NCBI RefSeq assembly: GCF_036516575.1
Contig: NZ_DATBTY010000073.1
Location: 124,001 to 188,000 of the forward strand
DNA length: 64,000 nt
DNA from: Cerasibacillus sp036516575
Lineage (GTDB): Bacteria > Bacillota > Bacilli > Bacillales > Amphibacillaceae
Direction of reading: 5' to 3'
A program made the position numbers and the translations under genes. Shown here piece by piece: positions 18,206 through 26,587 of the stretch (position 1 is the first letter of the stretch; every line of letters begins with the position of its first letter). Below the pieces are notes generated by a model that was not told the DNA's origin, made no database searches, and saw only the letters and a list, made by a program, of their open reading frames with translations.

Positions 18206-18460
18206 TTGGTTGAAAAAACAGTCACAATAGAATTAGATACGGGCTTACAGGCGCGTCCTGCAGCACAGTTTGTACAAGAGGCAAATCGCTATTCATCTCA
18301 TATTTTCCTAGAAAAAGACGGTAAGAAAATTAACGCTAAAAGTATTATGGGATTAATGAGCCTAGCTATTACTAAAGGTGAAACAGTAACATTAATAGCA
18401 GACGGACCAGACGAAGAAATGGCATTAAATCATTTGATTACCTTTGTCTCTAAATCTTAA
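18206..18460 (+). CDS. crh: Catabolite repression HPr-like protein Crh
   Basis: An 84-residue HPr paralogue that, after HprK phosphorylates Ser46, serves as a CcpA co-repressor. The position equal to His15 of HPr is glutamine (GLQARPAAQF), so it cannot carry phosphate for PTS sugar transport, which separates Crh from HPr. The Ser46 region NAKSIMGLMSLA is intact. The start is TTG 18206, 9 nt behind GGAGAGG (18190-18196), giving the family length; longer in-frame starts would swallow the ribosome site. It follows whiA after about 120 bp. Confidence 0.95.
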   Translation: MVEKTVTIELDTGLQARPAAQFVQEANRYSSHIFLEKDGKKINAKSIMGLMSLAITKGETVTLIADGPDEEMALNHLITFVSKS

Positions 18461-18524
18461 ATCTATACTTGTGAAATGAATAACAAACATTAATAGGGCC
18501 GTTGGGGAATGAAGGGCCTAAATT

Positions 18525-18562
18525 AAAACCGGTAGAGAATATATTTCTTAGCCGGTTTTTTC
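18525..18562 (+). terminator. Terminator after crh
   Basis: AAAACCGG pairs with CCGGTTTT around an AT-rich inner stem, followed by a T-tract. Confidence 0.85.
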
Positions 18563-18639
18563 ATTGTAGAAGAACTGAATTAAAGGTGTGATTTAAGTAG
18601 CGAAATCTCCCATTGGGTGTAGAGAGTAGATCCCAGATC

Positions 18640-18815
18640 CCTCCACTCCGTACGATCTTTACAAAGTGGTGAATGAAATGCGGAGTAGACTGCAGCACTC
18701 CGTACGAACATCGTCAAAAGATGAAAGTAATACGGGGTAGACCGCTACACTCCGTACGAACATCGTCAAAAGATGGAAGTAATGTGGAGTAAACCGTTCC
18801 ACACCGTATAATACT
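18640..18815. repeat. 52-bp tandem hairpin array F (unrelated sequence)
   Basis: CACTCCG or a close variant recurs at 18644, 18696, 18748 and 18800, exactly 52 bp apart. A unit contains a hairpin (CGGAGTAGAC..CACTCCG or ACGGGGTAGACCGC..ACTCCGT) and a linker ACGAACATCGTCAAAAGATG with a small CATC/GATG stem. The sequence is unlike the other arrays, yet the period is identical. It lies between crh and clpP, which converge. The rest of the 560-bp gap holds only the flanking terminators. Confidence 0.9.
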
Positions 18816-18971
18816 CCCAAGATCGTATAATAACATGCAGAGTAAAGTTTTATCCTTTCTACGTCATATAAATTGGAAAATCTCCATTATAATGATGAGT
18901 AGAGTAGGACAAGGCCTACAAATATTACTTTTTGACAAAACTATTGTTCATTCAAGGAGATATACAACATA

Positions 18972-19010
18972 ATAAAAAAGTGCTTCCCAATAACCAAATC
19001 GGAAAGCACG
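18972..19010 (-). terminator. Terminator after clpP
   Basis: On the minus strand GTGCTTTCC..GGGAAGCAC is followed by TTTTTTATT. Confidence 0.85.
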
Positions 19011-19024
19011 TTATTTATTCTCTA

Positions 19025-19612
19025 TTATTTTTCTTTACGCTCGAGAATACTGTCAATTAATCCGTAATCAACGGCAGCAGGTGCTGTCATGAAATTGTCA
19101 CGATCTGTATCGCGCTCAATTATTTCAATCGGCTGACCAGTTCTTTCAGAAAGAATTTGGTTCATTTTATCACGCATTTGTAAAATACGTTTTGCGTGAA
19201 TTTCAATGTCTGCCGCCTGACCTTGTGTTCCACCTAATGGTTGATGGATCATAATTTCACTATTCGGTAATGCATAGCGTTTACCTTTTTCACCAGCTGC
19301 GAGTAAAAAGGCACCCATAGATGCAGCCATACCGATACAAATCGTTGAAACGTCTGATTTAATAAATTGCATGGTATCATAAATGGCCATTCCAGCTGTA
19401 ATTGATCCACCTGGTGAGTTGATATATAGAGAAATATCTTTACCTGGATCTTCTGCTTCTAAAAATAGGAGCTGGGCAACAATTGAGTTGGCTACATTAT
19501 CATCAATGGCACTTCCGAGCATAATGATTCTGTCTTTTAATAAACGTGAATAAATATCATAGGCACGTTCTCCACGGTTAGTTTGTTCAACAACTGTAGG
19601 AATTAAATGCAT
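19025..19612 (-). CDS. clpP: ATP-dependent Clp protease proteolytic subunit
   Basis: A 195-residue serine protease subunit that forms the tetradecameric barrel used with ClpC, ClpX or ClpE. The catalytic triad is visible: Ser in IGMAASMGAF (near 97), His in MIHQPLGG (near 122) and Asp near 171 (ERDTDRDNF). ATG 19612 (MHLIPTVVEQ) follows AAGGAGG with 9-nt spacing; the TTG at 19618 is less likely. It is transcribed alone from a CtsR-controlled promoter towards a convergent crh. Confidence 0.97.
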   Translation of the reverse strand: MHLIPTVVEQTNRGERAYDIYSRLLKDRIIMLGSAIDDNVANSIVAQLLFLEAEDPGKDISLYINSPGGSITAGMAIYDTMQFIKSDVSTICIGMAASMGAFLLAAGEKGKRYALPNSEIMIHQPLGGTQGQAADIEIHAKRILQMRDKMNQILSERTGQPIEIIERDTDRDNFMTAPAAVDYGLIDSILERKEK

Positions 19613-19656
19613 TTTCAATTTCCTCCTTAAATGACAATAATATGAAATCTAATTTT

Positions 19657-19686
19657 ATCATAAACTAAAGGTCAATGAAGGTCAAA
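19657..19686 (-). promoter_or_regulatory. clpP promoter with CtsR operator
   Basis: On the plus strand AGGTCAATGAAGGTCAAA (19669-19686) is the tandem heptad of CtsR, the repressor of Clp stress genes. On the minus strand TTGACC (19680-19685) and TATGAT (19657-19662) are 17 bp apart and form a sigma-A promoter covered by the operator. clpP should therefore be induced by heat and protein stress. Confidence 0.88.
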
Positions 19687-19813
19687 CAATAAAGATTATG
19701 TTTAACATATATCATCCATATTAACCGATTATCCCGTGAAATAAACAATTTATCCTAAAAGGGCTTGTCATAAAATATAAAAGACGATATAATGAAACTT
19801 GTGTCATTAATAT

Positions 19814-19887
19814 GCGCCCGTAGCTCAGCTGGATAGAGCAACGGTTTCCGGTACCGTGAGTCGGGGGTTCGAGTCCTCTCGGGCGCG
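19814..19887 (+). tRNA. tRNA-Arg (anticodon CCG)
   Basis: A full cloverleaf: acceptor GCGCCCG/CGGGCGC, D arm GCTC..GAGC, anticodon stem ACGGT/ACCGT with loop TTCCGGT (anticodon CCG), T arm GGGGGTTCGAGTCCTCT. The 3' CCA is not encoded. It reads CGG codons. A single tRNA next to clpP matches the B. subtilis trnQ-Arg location. Confidence 0.96.
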
Positions 19888-19890
19888 CTT

Positions 19891-19929
19891 AAAAAATGGC
19901 GAGGAGGGAAGTTTCCTTGCCATTTTTTT
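19891..19929. terminator. Bidirectional terminator, tRNA-Arg / spoVFA
   Basis: AAAAAATGGC and GCCATTTTTT enclose an inner GGAGG..CCT stem. The A- and T-tracts allow use from both sides, serving the tRNA and the convergent spoVFA gene, whose stop it nearly touches. Confidence 0.88.
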
Positions 19930-20806
19930 ATTCCTTCATCAAATCAATCAACACATCCGCAATGATTTTCCCAGCGGTTTTAGCGGCTACTTTTCCGGGA
20001 ATCCCAAGTGCATGAATGGCTTTAATCTCTCGTTCACTCGCTTTTGAGAAATCTGTTCCCCCTGGATTAGAAGCAAGATCAATGATTAATGAATCCGAAC
20101 ACATCTTTACAATTGCCATTTCATCAAGAACGAGATAAGGGACGGTATTGATAACAATTTGAAACTGGTGAATGACTTCATGAAGCTTATCAAAATAAAT
20201 GCCTCTCATTCCCATTTCCTTTAACCGTGCCCTGTCTTTCGACTGCCTGACACAAACAGTAACATGTGCACCAACAGCAGCAAATAATCTTGCAACAGAC
20301 ATGCCGACACGACCGAAGCCTAGTACAAGAACATGTGAATCATGAATTGTTTCATCGGTGTGCTCCATCGCGATATGTAAAGTTCCTTCAGCAGTAGGTA
20401 TAGAGTTTAATATGGCAAGATCATCACGGTCAAATAAAGTGACTAATGATCTACCCGAATTCACCACTATTTGTTTTAAATACGCATTCGCCACACCCGT
20501 ATAAATGACACATGTCTCTTTCGTTTTACTTAATATTTTCTCTGTTAAAACAAGCTTTGTATCAGCGTATGGACATAGTTCGACTGCCCCTTGATCATTC
20601 ACCCCAGAAACAGGTAAGATCATAGAATCAATTTTAGAAAAATCAATGTTCGCTAATGTGTCATGAAGCACATTGTGTAAGGAAAAAGCATATTGCTCCC
20701 AACCAGCAACAATGACTTGAAAATCTGCTTCAGCAAGTGACTGAACGACTTCTTTGTAACGAGCATCTCCACCAATAACTAATACACGGTGTACAAAAGT
20801 TGTCAA
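19928..20806 (-). CDS. spoVFA: Dipicolinate synthase subunit A
   Basis: A 292-residue protein matching SpoVFA (DpaA), the NAD(P)-binding subunit of dipicolinate synthase, which makes the spore-core compound dipicolinic acid from dihydrodipicolinate in the mother cell. Visible are an N-terminal VIGGDARYKEVV, the segment NSIPTAEGTLHIAMEHTD (about 132-149), the Rossmann motif VLGFGRVGMSVARLF (about 157-171) and LASNPGGTDFSKA near the C-terminus. The start is TTG 20806 behind GAGGAG. Subunit B (spoVFB), its usual partner, is not adjacent. On the minus strand CATATACTT near 20835 resembles a sigma-K -10 element, consistent with sporulation-specific expression. Confidence 0.92.
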   Translation of the reverse strand: MTTFVHRVLVIGGDARYKEVVQSLAEADFQVIVAGWEQYAFSLHNVLHDTLANIDFSKIDSMILPVSGVNDQGAVELCPYADTKLVLTEKILSKTKETCVIYTGVANAYLKQIVVNSGRSLVTLFDRDDLAILNSIPTAEGTLHIAMEHTDETIHDSHVLVLGFGRVGMSVARLFAAVGAHVTVCVRQSKDRARLKEMGMRGIYFDKLHEVIHQFQIVINTVPYLVLDEMAIVKMCSDSLIIDLASNPGGTDFSKASEREIKAIHALGIPGKVAAKTAGKIIADVLIDLMKE

Positions 20807-20849
20807 TTGAATCAGCTCCTCTCGTATTTTTCAAGTATATGTTTACGAT

Positions 20850-20869
20850 AACAAATCAATCTATTTGTT
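20850..20869. promoter_or_regulatory. Inverted repeat between divergent spoVFA and ddh
   Basis: AACAAAT and ATTTGTT are 7-bp perfect arms around 6 nt, in the 138-bp divergent control region. It could be an operator. I know of no matching regulator. Confidence 0.35.
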
Positions 20870-20890
20870 GCTTCATATATAGTATATTTT

Positions 20891-20919
20891 TTGCTGAATA
20901 TGTCTAAAACGACTATAAT
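20891..20919 (+). promoter_or_regulatory. ddh promoter
   Basis: TTGCTG (20891-20896) and TATAAT (20914-20919), 17 bp apart, a good sigma-A promoter 25 bp before the ddh start. Confidence 0.75.
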
Positions 20920-20944
20920 TGTAACAATAAAGGAGTGGCATAAA

Positions 20945-21934
20945 ATGAAGCAAAATGAAAAGATACGCATCGGAATTATTGGATATGGTAACTTGGGACG
21001 TGGAGCAGAATTAGCAATTCAGAATAACCCTGATATGGAATTAGTTGGGATTTTCACAAGAAGAAATCCAGCAACGATTGAAACGGCTACAGAAGGTGTT
21101 TCGGTTTATCCATATCATGATATAGAATCTTTTCAGGAAAAAATTGATGTGATGGTTTTATGTGGTGGTTCAGCGAGTGATTTACCGACGATGAGTCCAG
21201 AAGTAGCGAAACACTTTTCAATTGTAGACAGCTATGATAACCACGCAAAAATTCCTGAGCATTTTGAACGAGTGAATGAAGCAGCTCTACAGGGAGGAAA
21301 TACAGCCGTTATTTCAACTGGTTGGGATCCAGGTTTGTTTTCACTTAACCGCTTATTAGGGGAAATCGTTATTCCAAACGGTGGCACGCACACATTTTGG
21401 GGAGAAGGACTCAGTCAAGGACATTCAGAAGCTGTCCGGCGCATTGAAGGAGTCAAACATGCGGTTCAATATACGGTTCCTATTGAGTCCGTTTTAGCTG
21501 ATGCTAGACGTGGAAAAGGTGAGAAATTGTCTGCAGCGGAACGCCATAAACGTGTCTGTTATGTTGTTGCTGATAAAATAGATTATGAGCGGATTGAAAA
21601 AGAAATCAAAACAATGCCAGATTATTTCGCACCATATGATACGACGGTTCATTTTATTGATGAGGCGACATTCTTTAATGAGCATCAAAAAATGAAACAT
21701 GGGGGCTTTGTCATTCGCTCCGGAAAAACAAGTGCAGATCACCAACAGACAATGGAATTCGCCTTAACATTAGAGAGTAATCCAGAATTCACTGCTAGTG
21801 TATTAGTCGCTTATGCTCGTGCTGCTTATCGGTTACATAAAAAAGGCGAAACAGGTGCTAAAACACCGTTTGATGTACCATTTTCTATGATGACTAATAA
21901 AACAGCATCGCAAATTATGAAAGAGTTACTATAA
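20945..21934 (+). CDS. ddh: meso-Diaminopimelate dehydrogenase
   Basis: A 329-residue NADPH-dependent enzyme that converts tetrahydrodipicolinate directly to meso-diaminopimelate, the one-step route to the cell-wall and lysine precursor. The Rossmann motif IGIIGYGNLGRGAELAI is at residues 8-24; ISTGWDPGLFSLNR (about 120-133) and FWGEGLSQGHSEAVRRI (about 149-165) are typical of the family. B. subtilis lacks this enzyme and uses the acetylated pathway. ATG 20945 follows AAAGGAGTGG. It is divergent from spoVFA, whose substrate comes from the same branch point. Confidence 0.95.
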   Translation: MKQNEKIRIGIIGYGNLGRGAELAIQNNPDMELVGIFTRRNPATIETATEGVSVYPYHDIESFQEKIDVMVLCGGSASDLPTMSPEVAKHFSIVDSYDNHAKIPEHFERVNEAALQGGNTAVISTGWDPGLFSLNRLLGEIVIPNGGTHTFWGEGLSQGHSEAVRRIEGVKHAVQYTVPIESVLADARRGKGEKLSAAERHKRVCYVVADKIDYERIEKEIKTMPDYFAPYDTTVHFIDEATFFNEHQKMKHGGFVIRSGKTSADHQQTMEFALTLESNPEFTASVLVAYARAAYRLHKKGETGAKTPFDVPFSMMTNKTASQIMKELL

Positions 21935-21952
21935 GACGGAGTAGAAAAACAG

Positions 21953-22189
21953 ATGACGATTTATTTTTACATGAGAGAGAACTGTCCGCTCTGTGATGAG
22001 ACGGAACAATTGTTGCAAATCCTACAAATGGAACATGACTTTACGATTGAAAAGAGAAATATCGAAATGAATGATCAATGGTTAAGTAAATATCAACTAG
22101 AAATTCCTGTTGTTGAGGTAGGCGACCATATAATATTTGGGAAGGATTTAAACCTTCATTATTTAGAAGAAGTCCTCAATAAGGCATAA
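21953..22189 (+). CDS. Glutaredoxin-like protein
   Basis: A 78-residue thioredoxin-fold protein of the short glutaredoxin-like group (DUF836 type). The redox motif CPLC is at residues 15-18, and the cis-proline IPVVEV near residue 50 is present. The partner is unknown. It follows ddh after 18 bp and shares its terminator, so the two are probably co-transcribed; no functional link is evident. Confidence 0.85.
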   Translation: MTIYFYMRENCPLCDETEQLLQILQMEHDFTIEKRNIEMNDQWLSKYQLEIPVVEVGDHIIFGKDLNLHYLEEVLNKA

Positions 22190-22225
22190 TATCGTTAGGA
22201 TAGATTCTTTAAATTATGTTATACT

Positions 22226-22257
22226 AAAAATAGGAAGAATGATTTTCCTATTTTTTT
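22226..22257 (+). terminator. Terminator of the ddh operon
   Basis: AAAAATAGGAA and TTCCTATTTTT around an 8-nt loop, with a T-tract running into TTGACA of the cggR control region. Confidence 0.85.
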
Positions 22258-22303
22258 GACACATGCGGGACAATTCTGACCCATATGGGATAAAAAATGA
22301 CCA
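22256..22303 (+). promoter_or_regulatory. CggR operator before cggR-gapA
   Basis: Two direct repeats, CGGGACAATTCTGACC (from 22266) and TGGGATAAAAAATGACC (from 22286), 21 bp apart in phase, match the tandem GGGAC-N-TGAC operator of CggR. TTGACA at 22256-22261 may be a -35, but no good -10 follows at 17 bp. An alternative TATACT at 22220-22225 lies before the hairpin. Repression should be relieved by fructose-1,6-bisphosphate. Confidence 0.75.
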
Positions 22304-22322
22304 CCTATGAGGAGTTAATGAC

Positions 22323-23351
22323 ATGAATGTTTTACTCGACTTATTAAAAAGAATATACCCGAATATGCTGGAAGATATGCAACAACGTTATGACATCATG
22401 AGACATGTTAATTTGCTCCAGCCAATCGGGAGACGCTCGTTAGCAGATGTTATGGACTTAACTGAACGCACGATTCGTAGTGAAATTGAATTGTTACAAG
22501 AACAACGTATTTTGCAAATAACGAGTAAAGGCATGTTTTTAACTTCAGAGGGAAAACTCATTCTAGACCAGCTCGTCCCATTTATTAAAGAATTAGCTGG
22601 CTTAAATGAATTAGAAGAAAAGGTTAAGAAACAGTTAGGACTTGAAAGAGTCATCATTGTACCAGGCAATAGTGATGAAGAGGAAAGGGCTAAGCTGGAG
22701 ATAGGAAGAGCCTGTGCGACTTATTTAGATACAATCATGACAACAGATGCGACAATTGCTGTTACAGGTGGTTCAACGATTGCCGCTGTAGCTAATCAAA
22801 TGGAAGAAACAGTGGAAAAAAATAATTACCTCTTTGTCCCAGCACGTGGCGGTTTTGGTGAGAATGTAGAGTACCAGGCGAATACCATTGTTGCAAAAAT
22901 GGCTCGAAAAACAAATAGCGCATATCGCATGCTTTTTATGCCTGATTTGTTAAGTGAAGCATCATTTAAAACGATGCGCCAAGAGCCGTCGATTCACGAT
23001 GTGTTAGAACATATTAAAGAAGCGCAGATTGTTCTGCATGGACTAGGTGATGCAATCACAATGGCTAAAAGGCGTGATACACCACAGCCTGTCATTGATA
23101 AGTTAACTAAACAGCACGCTATTAGTGAAGCTTTTGGTTATTACTTTAATGCTGATGGCGAAATCGTACATCAAGTTCTTTCAACAGGGATAGATTTAAA
23201 ACATTTAGCTACAAAAAAACATGTTATTGCTGTTGCCGGTGGGATGTCTAAGGCTAAAGCTATTTCATCCTATTTCAAAACAAGCTATAGCAATACATTA
23301 ATTACAGATGAAGGCGCAGCTATTGGGATATTAAGGGAAGCTTCCCTTTAA
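22323..23351 (+). CDS. cggR: Central glycolytic genes regulator CggR
   Basis: A 342-residue SorC/DeoR-type repressor of the glycolytic operon. The N-terminal winged helix (about 10-75, with GRRSLADVMDLTERTIRSEI as the recognition region) is followed by a sugar-phosphate-binding domain with VTGGSTIAAVANQM near 153 and GVAGG/VIAVAGGMSKAKAI near 305. It autoregulates through the operator just upstream and is relieved by fructose-1,6-bisphosphate. It is the first gene of cggR-gapA-pgk-tpiA-gpmI-eno. Confidence 0.96.
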   Translation: MNVLLDLLKRIYPNMLEDMQQRYDIMRHVNLLQPIGRRSLADVMDLTERTIRSEIELLQEQRILQITSKGMFLTSEGKLILDQLVPFIKELAGLNELEEKVKKQLGLERVIIVPGNSDEEERAKLEIGRACATYLDTIMTTDATIAVTGGSTIAAVANQMEETVEKNNYLFVPARGGFGENVEYQANTIVAKMARKTNSAYRMLFMPDLLSEASFKTMRQEPSIHDVLEHIKEAQIVLHGLGDAITMAKRRDTPQPVIDKLTKQHAISEAFGYYFNADGEIVHQVLSTGIDLKHLATKKHVIAVAGGMSKAKAISSYFKTSYSNTLITDEGAAIGILREASL

Positions 23352-23387
23352 TATATAAAACGATAGATAAAATGAGGAGGAAGGCAA

Positions 23388-24395
23388 ATGACAGTAAAAA
23401 TTGGAATCAACGGTTTTGGTAGAATTGGACGATTAGTGTTTCGTGAATCATTAAAAAGCGAGAAGGTGGAAGTTGTAGCTGTTAATGATTTGACCGATGC
23501 GAAAATGCTTGCACACTTATTGAAGTATGACTCAGTTCATGGGAAAATGGAAGAAGAGATTGCTGTTCATGAATCAAACATCGTTGTTGGTGGCAAAGAA
23601 ATTAAAGTCATGGCTGAAAGAAATCCAGCGAACCTACCTTGGGGAGAACTTGGCGTCGATATTGTTATTGAGGCGACAGGCCGATTTAGAGATCGCGAAT
23701 CAGCACAGAAACATATTGATGCAGGAGCAAAGAAAGTGATTATCTCTGCACCAGGTAAAGATGTCGATTTAACCGTCGTCATGGGTGTAAATGATGAGCA
23801 ATATGATGCAGATAAACATCATATTGTATCGAATGCATCTTGTACGACAAATTGTCTTGCCCCATTTGCCAAAGTGTTACACGAACGTTTTGGCATTAAG
23901 CGTGGACTCATGACAACAATCCATGCTTATACAAATGACCAACAGATTTTAGATTTGCCTCACAAAGATTATCGTCGTGCGCGTGCGGCAGCTGAAAATA
24001 TTATTCCGACAACGACTGGAGCAGCGAAAGCTGTTGCTGAAGTATTACCAGAGTTAGCAGGTAAATTAAACGGCATGGCTGTACGTGTACCTGTACCAGA
24101 TGGTTCTGTCGTTGATTTAGTAGCAGAACTTGAAAAAACTGCTACTGCTGAAGAATTAAACAACGCATTTAAGGAAGCGGCAGAAGATGAATTGAAAGGC
24201 ATTTTAGAATATAGTGAGGAACCACTTGTATCAACTGATATTGTTGGTAACCCACATTCTTCAATTTTTGATGCTTTATCAACGATGGTCATTGATGATA
24301 ATTTAGTTAAACTTATTTCTTGGTATGACAATGAGATGGGTTATTCTGCACGTTGTGTTGATTTAGCTGCATTAATGGCGGAAAAAGGCTTATAA
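23388..24395 (+). CDS. gapA: Glyceraldehyde-3-phosphate dehydrogenase (glycolytic)
   Basis: A 335-residue NAD-dependent GAPDH. The Rossmann motif INGFGRIGR is at 6-14, and the NAD-preferring aspartate is in AVNDLTD (near 35). The catalytic Cys is in ASCTTNCLAP (near 153), and the His in TIHAYTNDQ (near 180). It lies 36 bp after cggR. A good terminator follows, so the downstream genes rely on readthrough or on a separate promoter before pgk. Confidence 0.97.
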   Translation: MTVKIGINGFGRIGRLVFRESLKSEKVEVVAVNDLTDAKMLAHLLKYDSVHGKMEEEIAVHESNIVVGGKEIKVMAERNPANLPWGELGVDIVIEATGRFRDRESAQKHIDAGAKKVIISAPGKDVDLTVVMGVNDEQYDADKHHIVSNASCTTNCLAPFAKVLHERFGIKRGLMTTIHAYTNDQQILDLPHKDYRRARAAAENIIPTTTGAAKAVAEVLPELAGKLNGMAVRVPVPDGSVVDLVAELEKTATAEELNNAFKEAAEDELKGILEYSEEPLVSTDIVGNPHSSIFDALSTMVIDDNLVKLISWYDNEMGYSARCVDLAALMAEKGL

Positions 24396-24400
24396 TATGT

Positions 24401-24427
24401 AAAGAGGGAGGTTATCCCTCTTTTTTT
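24401..24427 (+). terminator. Terminator between gapA and pgk
   Basis: AAAGAGGGA and TCCCTCTTT around GGTTA, followed by Ts. It should lower expression of pgk-eno relative to gapA. Confidence 0.88.
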
Positions 24428-24600
24428 GTTGTTTATAAACAGGAAGATTTACACATCAAATTGAGCGTAAGGACGGTAAGCGGCAAATAAGTTCAGCCCA
24501 AAAACAGAAAACAATAACAAGAAATGGATAATGAAAGCATTTTACGGGAAAAACTTATATAATGGATGTGTACATATGATTTAAAATGGGAGGCTATCCA

Positions 24601-25785
24601 GTGAATAAAAAAACTCTAAAAGATATTCAAGTAAAAGGAAAAAAAGTATTTTGCCGCGTTGACTTTAATGTGCCAATGCAAGATGGCGACGTAACAGACG
24701 ATACAAGAATTAGAGCAGCTTTGCCTACCATTAACCATTTATCAGAAGCAGGTGCAAAGGTGATTTTGGCCAGTCATTTAGGACGCCCGAAAGGACAAAT
24801 TGTTGAAGAGCTACGTTTAGATCCTGTCGCGAAGCGTTTAAGTAATCTAACAGGAAAGGTCGTTCTAAAGACTGACACCGTATATGGTGATGAAGTAAAT
24901 GAAGCCATTTCTCAATTAGAAGACGGCGATATTTTACTATTAGAAAATGTCCGTTTTGATCCAGGTGAAACAACAAATGATCCAGAGTTAGTTGATGCGT
25001 TTGCTGAAATGGCAGATATTTACGTGAATGATGCATTTGGAACAGCACACCGGGCGCATGCATCTACAGCAGGTGTAGCAGAAAAATTACCAGCTGTAGC
25101 AGGCTTTTTGATGGAAAAAGAAATAGCTGTCCTAACGAAAGCATTAGAAAATCCGGAACGTCCATTTACAGCTATTATTGGTGGAGCAAAAGTAAAAGAT
25201 AAAATCGATGTCATTGATAACTTTTTAGATAAGGTTGATTATTTACTTGTTGGCGGAGGCTTAGCTTACACTTTCATTAAAGCAAAAGGCTATGATATCG
25301 GAAATTCATTGCTTGAAGAAGATAAAATTGATTTAGCGAAGGAATTTTTGCAAAAAGCAGAAGAAAAAGGTGTGAAGTTCGTCATTCCAGAAGATACAGT
25401 GATTGCGGATCAGTTTAGTGAAGATGCTGATTCTAAAATTGTTTCCATTGACGATATTCCAAGTGAATGGCAAGGATTAGATATCGGTCTTAAAACACGT
25501 GAAACATTTGCTGACATTATTTCTAAATCAAAATTAATAATCTGGAATGGGCCAATGGGTGTGTTCGAGATGAACCCATTTGCAGGTGGTACTCGAGCTG
25601 TAGCAAAATCGCTTGCTGAAGCTGATGGTTTTACTATAATTGGTGGTGGGGATTCTGCAGCAGCCGTTGAGCAATTCGGATTAAGTGATCAAATGGATCA
25701 CGTATCAACAGGTGGCGGTGCGTCTCTAGAATTTATGGAAGGTAAAGAACTTCCAGGAATTAAAGCTCTTGATGATAAAGAATGA
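24601..25785 (+). CDS. pgk: Phosphoglycerate kinase
   Basis: A 394-residue glycolytic kinase. The substrate site CRVDFNVPMQDG (about 17-28) and ILASHLGRPKG (about 56-66), and the nucleotide-site segments GGAKVKDKIDV (about 199-209) and GGGDSAAAVEQF (about 350-361) are visible. The GTG at 24601 gives VNKKTLKDIQ, matching other Bacillus PGKs; ATG 24586 would overlap the GGGAGG ribosome site. TATAAT at about 24559 suggests its own promoter in the 190-bp gap after gapA. Confidence 0.97.
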   Translation: MNKKTLKDIQVKGKKVFCRVDFNVPMQDGDVTDDTRIRAALPTINHLSEAGAKVILASHLGRPKGQIVEELRLDPVAKRLSNLTGKVVLKTDTVYGDEVNEAISQLEDGDILLLENVRFDPGETTNDPELVDAFAEMADIYVNDAFGTAHRAHASTAGVAEKLPAVAGFLMEKEIAVLTKALENPERPFTAIIGGAKVKDKIDVIDNFLDKVDYLLVGGGLAYTFIKAKGYDIGNSLLEEDKIDLAKEFLQKAEEKGVKFVIPEDTVIADQFSEDADSKIVSIDDIPSEWQGLDIGLKTRETFADIISKSKLIIWNGPMGVFEMNPFAGGTRAVAKSLAEADGFTIIGGGDSAAAVEQFGLSDQMDHVSTGGGASLEFMEGKELPGIKALDDKE

Positions 25786-25825
25786 GCAAAAAGAATAACA
25801 AAAAATGAATCAAGAGGTGATATGG

Positions 25826-26587
25826 ATGAGGAAAAAAGTAATCGCAGGTAACTGGAAAATGAATAAAACGGTGTCGGAGGCTAATGCGTTTGTTGCAGAG
25901 GTGAAAGATAAGTTACCACAATCAGAGCAAGTAGAAGCAATTGTTTGTGCACCATTTCTTCATTTACCATCTTTAGTAGAAATGGCTAAAGGAACAGAGT
26001 TAAAAATTGCTGCACAAAATATGCACGATCAAGAACATGGTGCGTTCACAGGTGAGATTAGCCCAACGATGTTAACTGATATTGGTGTCACCCATGTGAT
26101 AATTGGTCATTCTGAGCGCCGTGAATATTTTGCGGAAACAGATGATACGGTGAATAAAAAAGTCCATGCAGCATTTAAACATGGATTAACACCAATTGTA
26201 TGTGTTGGTGAAACTCTAGAGCAACGTGAAGCCAACGAAACGAAAAATCATGTCGCATCTCAAGTGACAAAAGCAATTGCTGGTCTAACAGATGATCAGA
26301 TTGAAAAAACGATCATCGCCTATGAACCAATCTGGGCTATTGGCACTGGCAAAACTGCATCAAGTGAAGATGCGAATGAGGTATGTCAACATATTCGTGA
26401 GACAATTAAAGCAGAAACGTCTGTAGATGTGGCAGACAAAGTCATCATTCAATACGGTGGTAGTGTTAAACCAAGTAATGTAGATGAACTTCTATCACAG
26501 TCAGATATCGATGGAGCATTAGTAGGAGGGGCAAGTTTAGAGGCGGGCTCTTTCTTACAACTTGTGGAGGCAGGACTGAATGAGTGA
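25826..26587 (+). CDS. tpiA: Triosephosphate isomerase
   Basis: A 253-residue TIM barrel enzyme. Catalytic residues are visible: Lys in GNWKMN (near 12), His in IIGHSERR (near 95) and Glu in AYEPIWAIGTG (near 167). ATG 25826 (MRKKVIAGNWKMNK) follows AGAGGTGA; the in-frame ATG at 25805 would add seven non-conserved residues. It overlaps gpmI by 8 bp, so translation is coupled. Confidence 0.97.
   Translation: MRKKVIAGNWKMNKTVSEANAFVAEVKDKLPQSEQVEAIVCAPFLHLPSLVEMAKGTELKIAAQNMHDQEHGAFTGEISPTMLTDIGVTHVIIGHSERREYFAETDDTVNKKVHAAFKHGLTPIVCVGETLEQREANETKNHVASQVTKAIAGLTDDQIEKTIIAYEPIWAIGTGKTASSEDANEVCQHIRETIKAETSVDVADKVIIQYGGSVKPSNVDELLSQSDIDGALVGGASLEAGSFLQLVEAGLNE

Noticed and set aside
18206..18460. 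Classical HPr (ptsH)
   Set aside because: Glutamine replaces His15, the phosphate carrier; this and the neighbourhood mark it as Crh.
24586..24588. ATG 24586 as pgk start
   Set aside because: It would include the Shine-Dalgarno GGGAGG in the coding sequence; GTG 24601 gives the conserved N-terminus.
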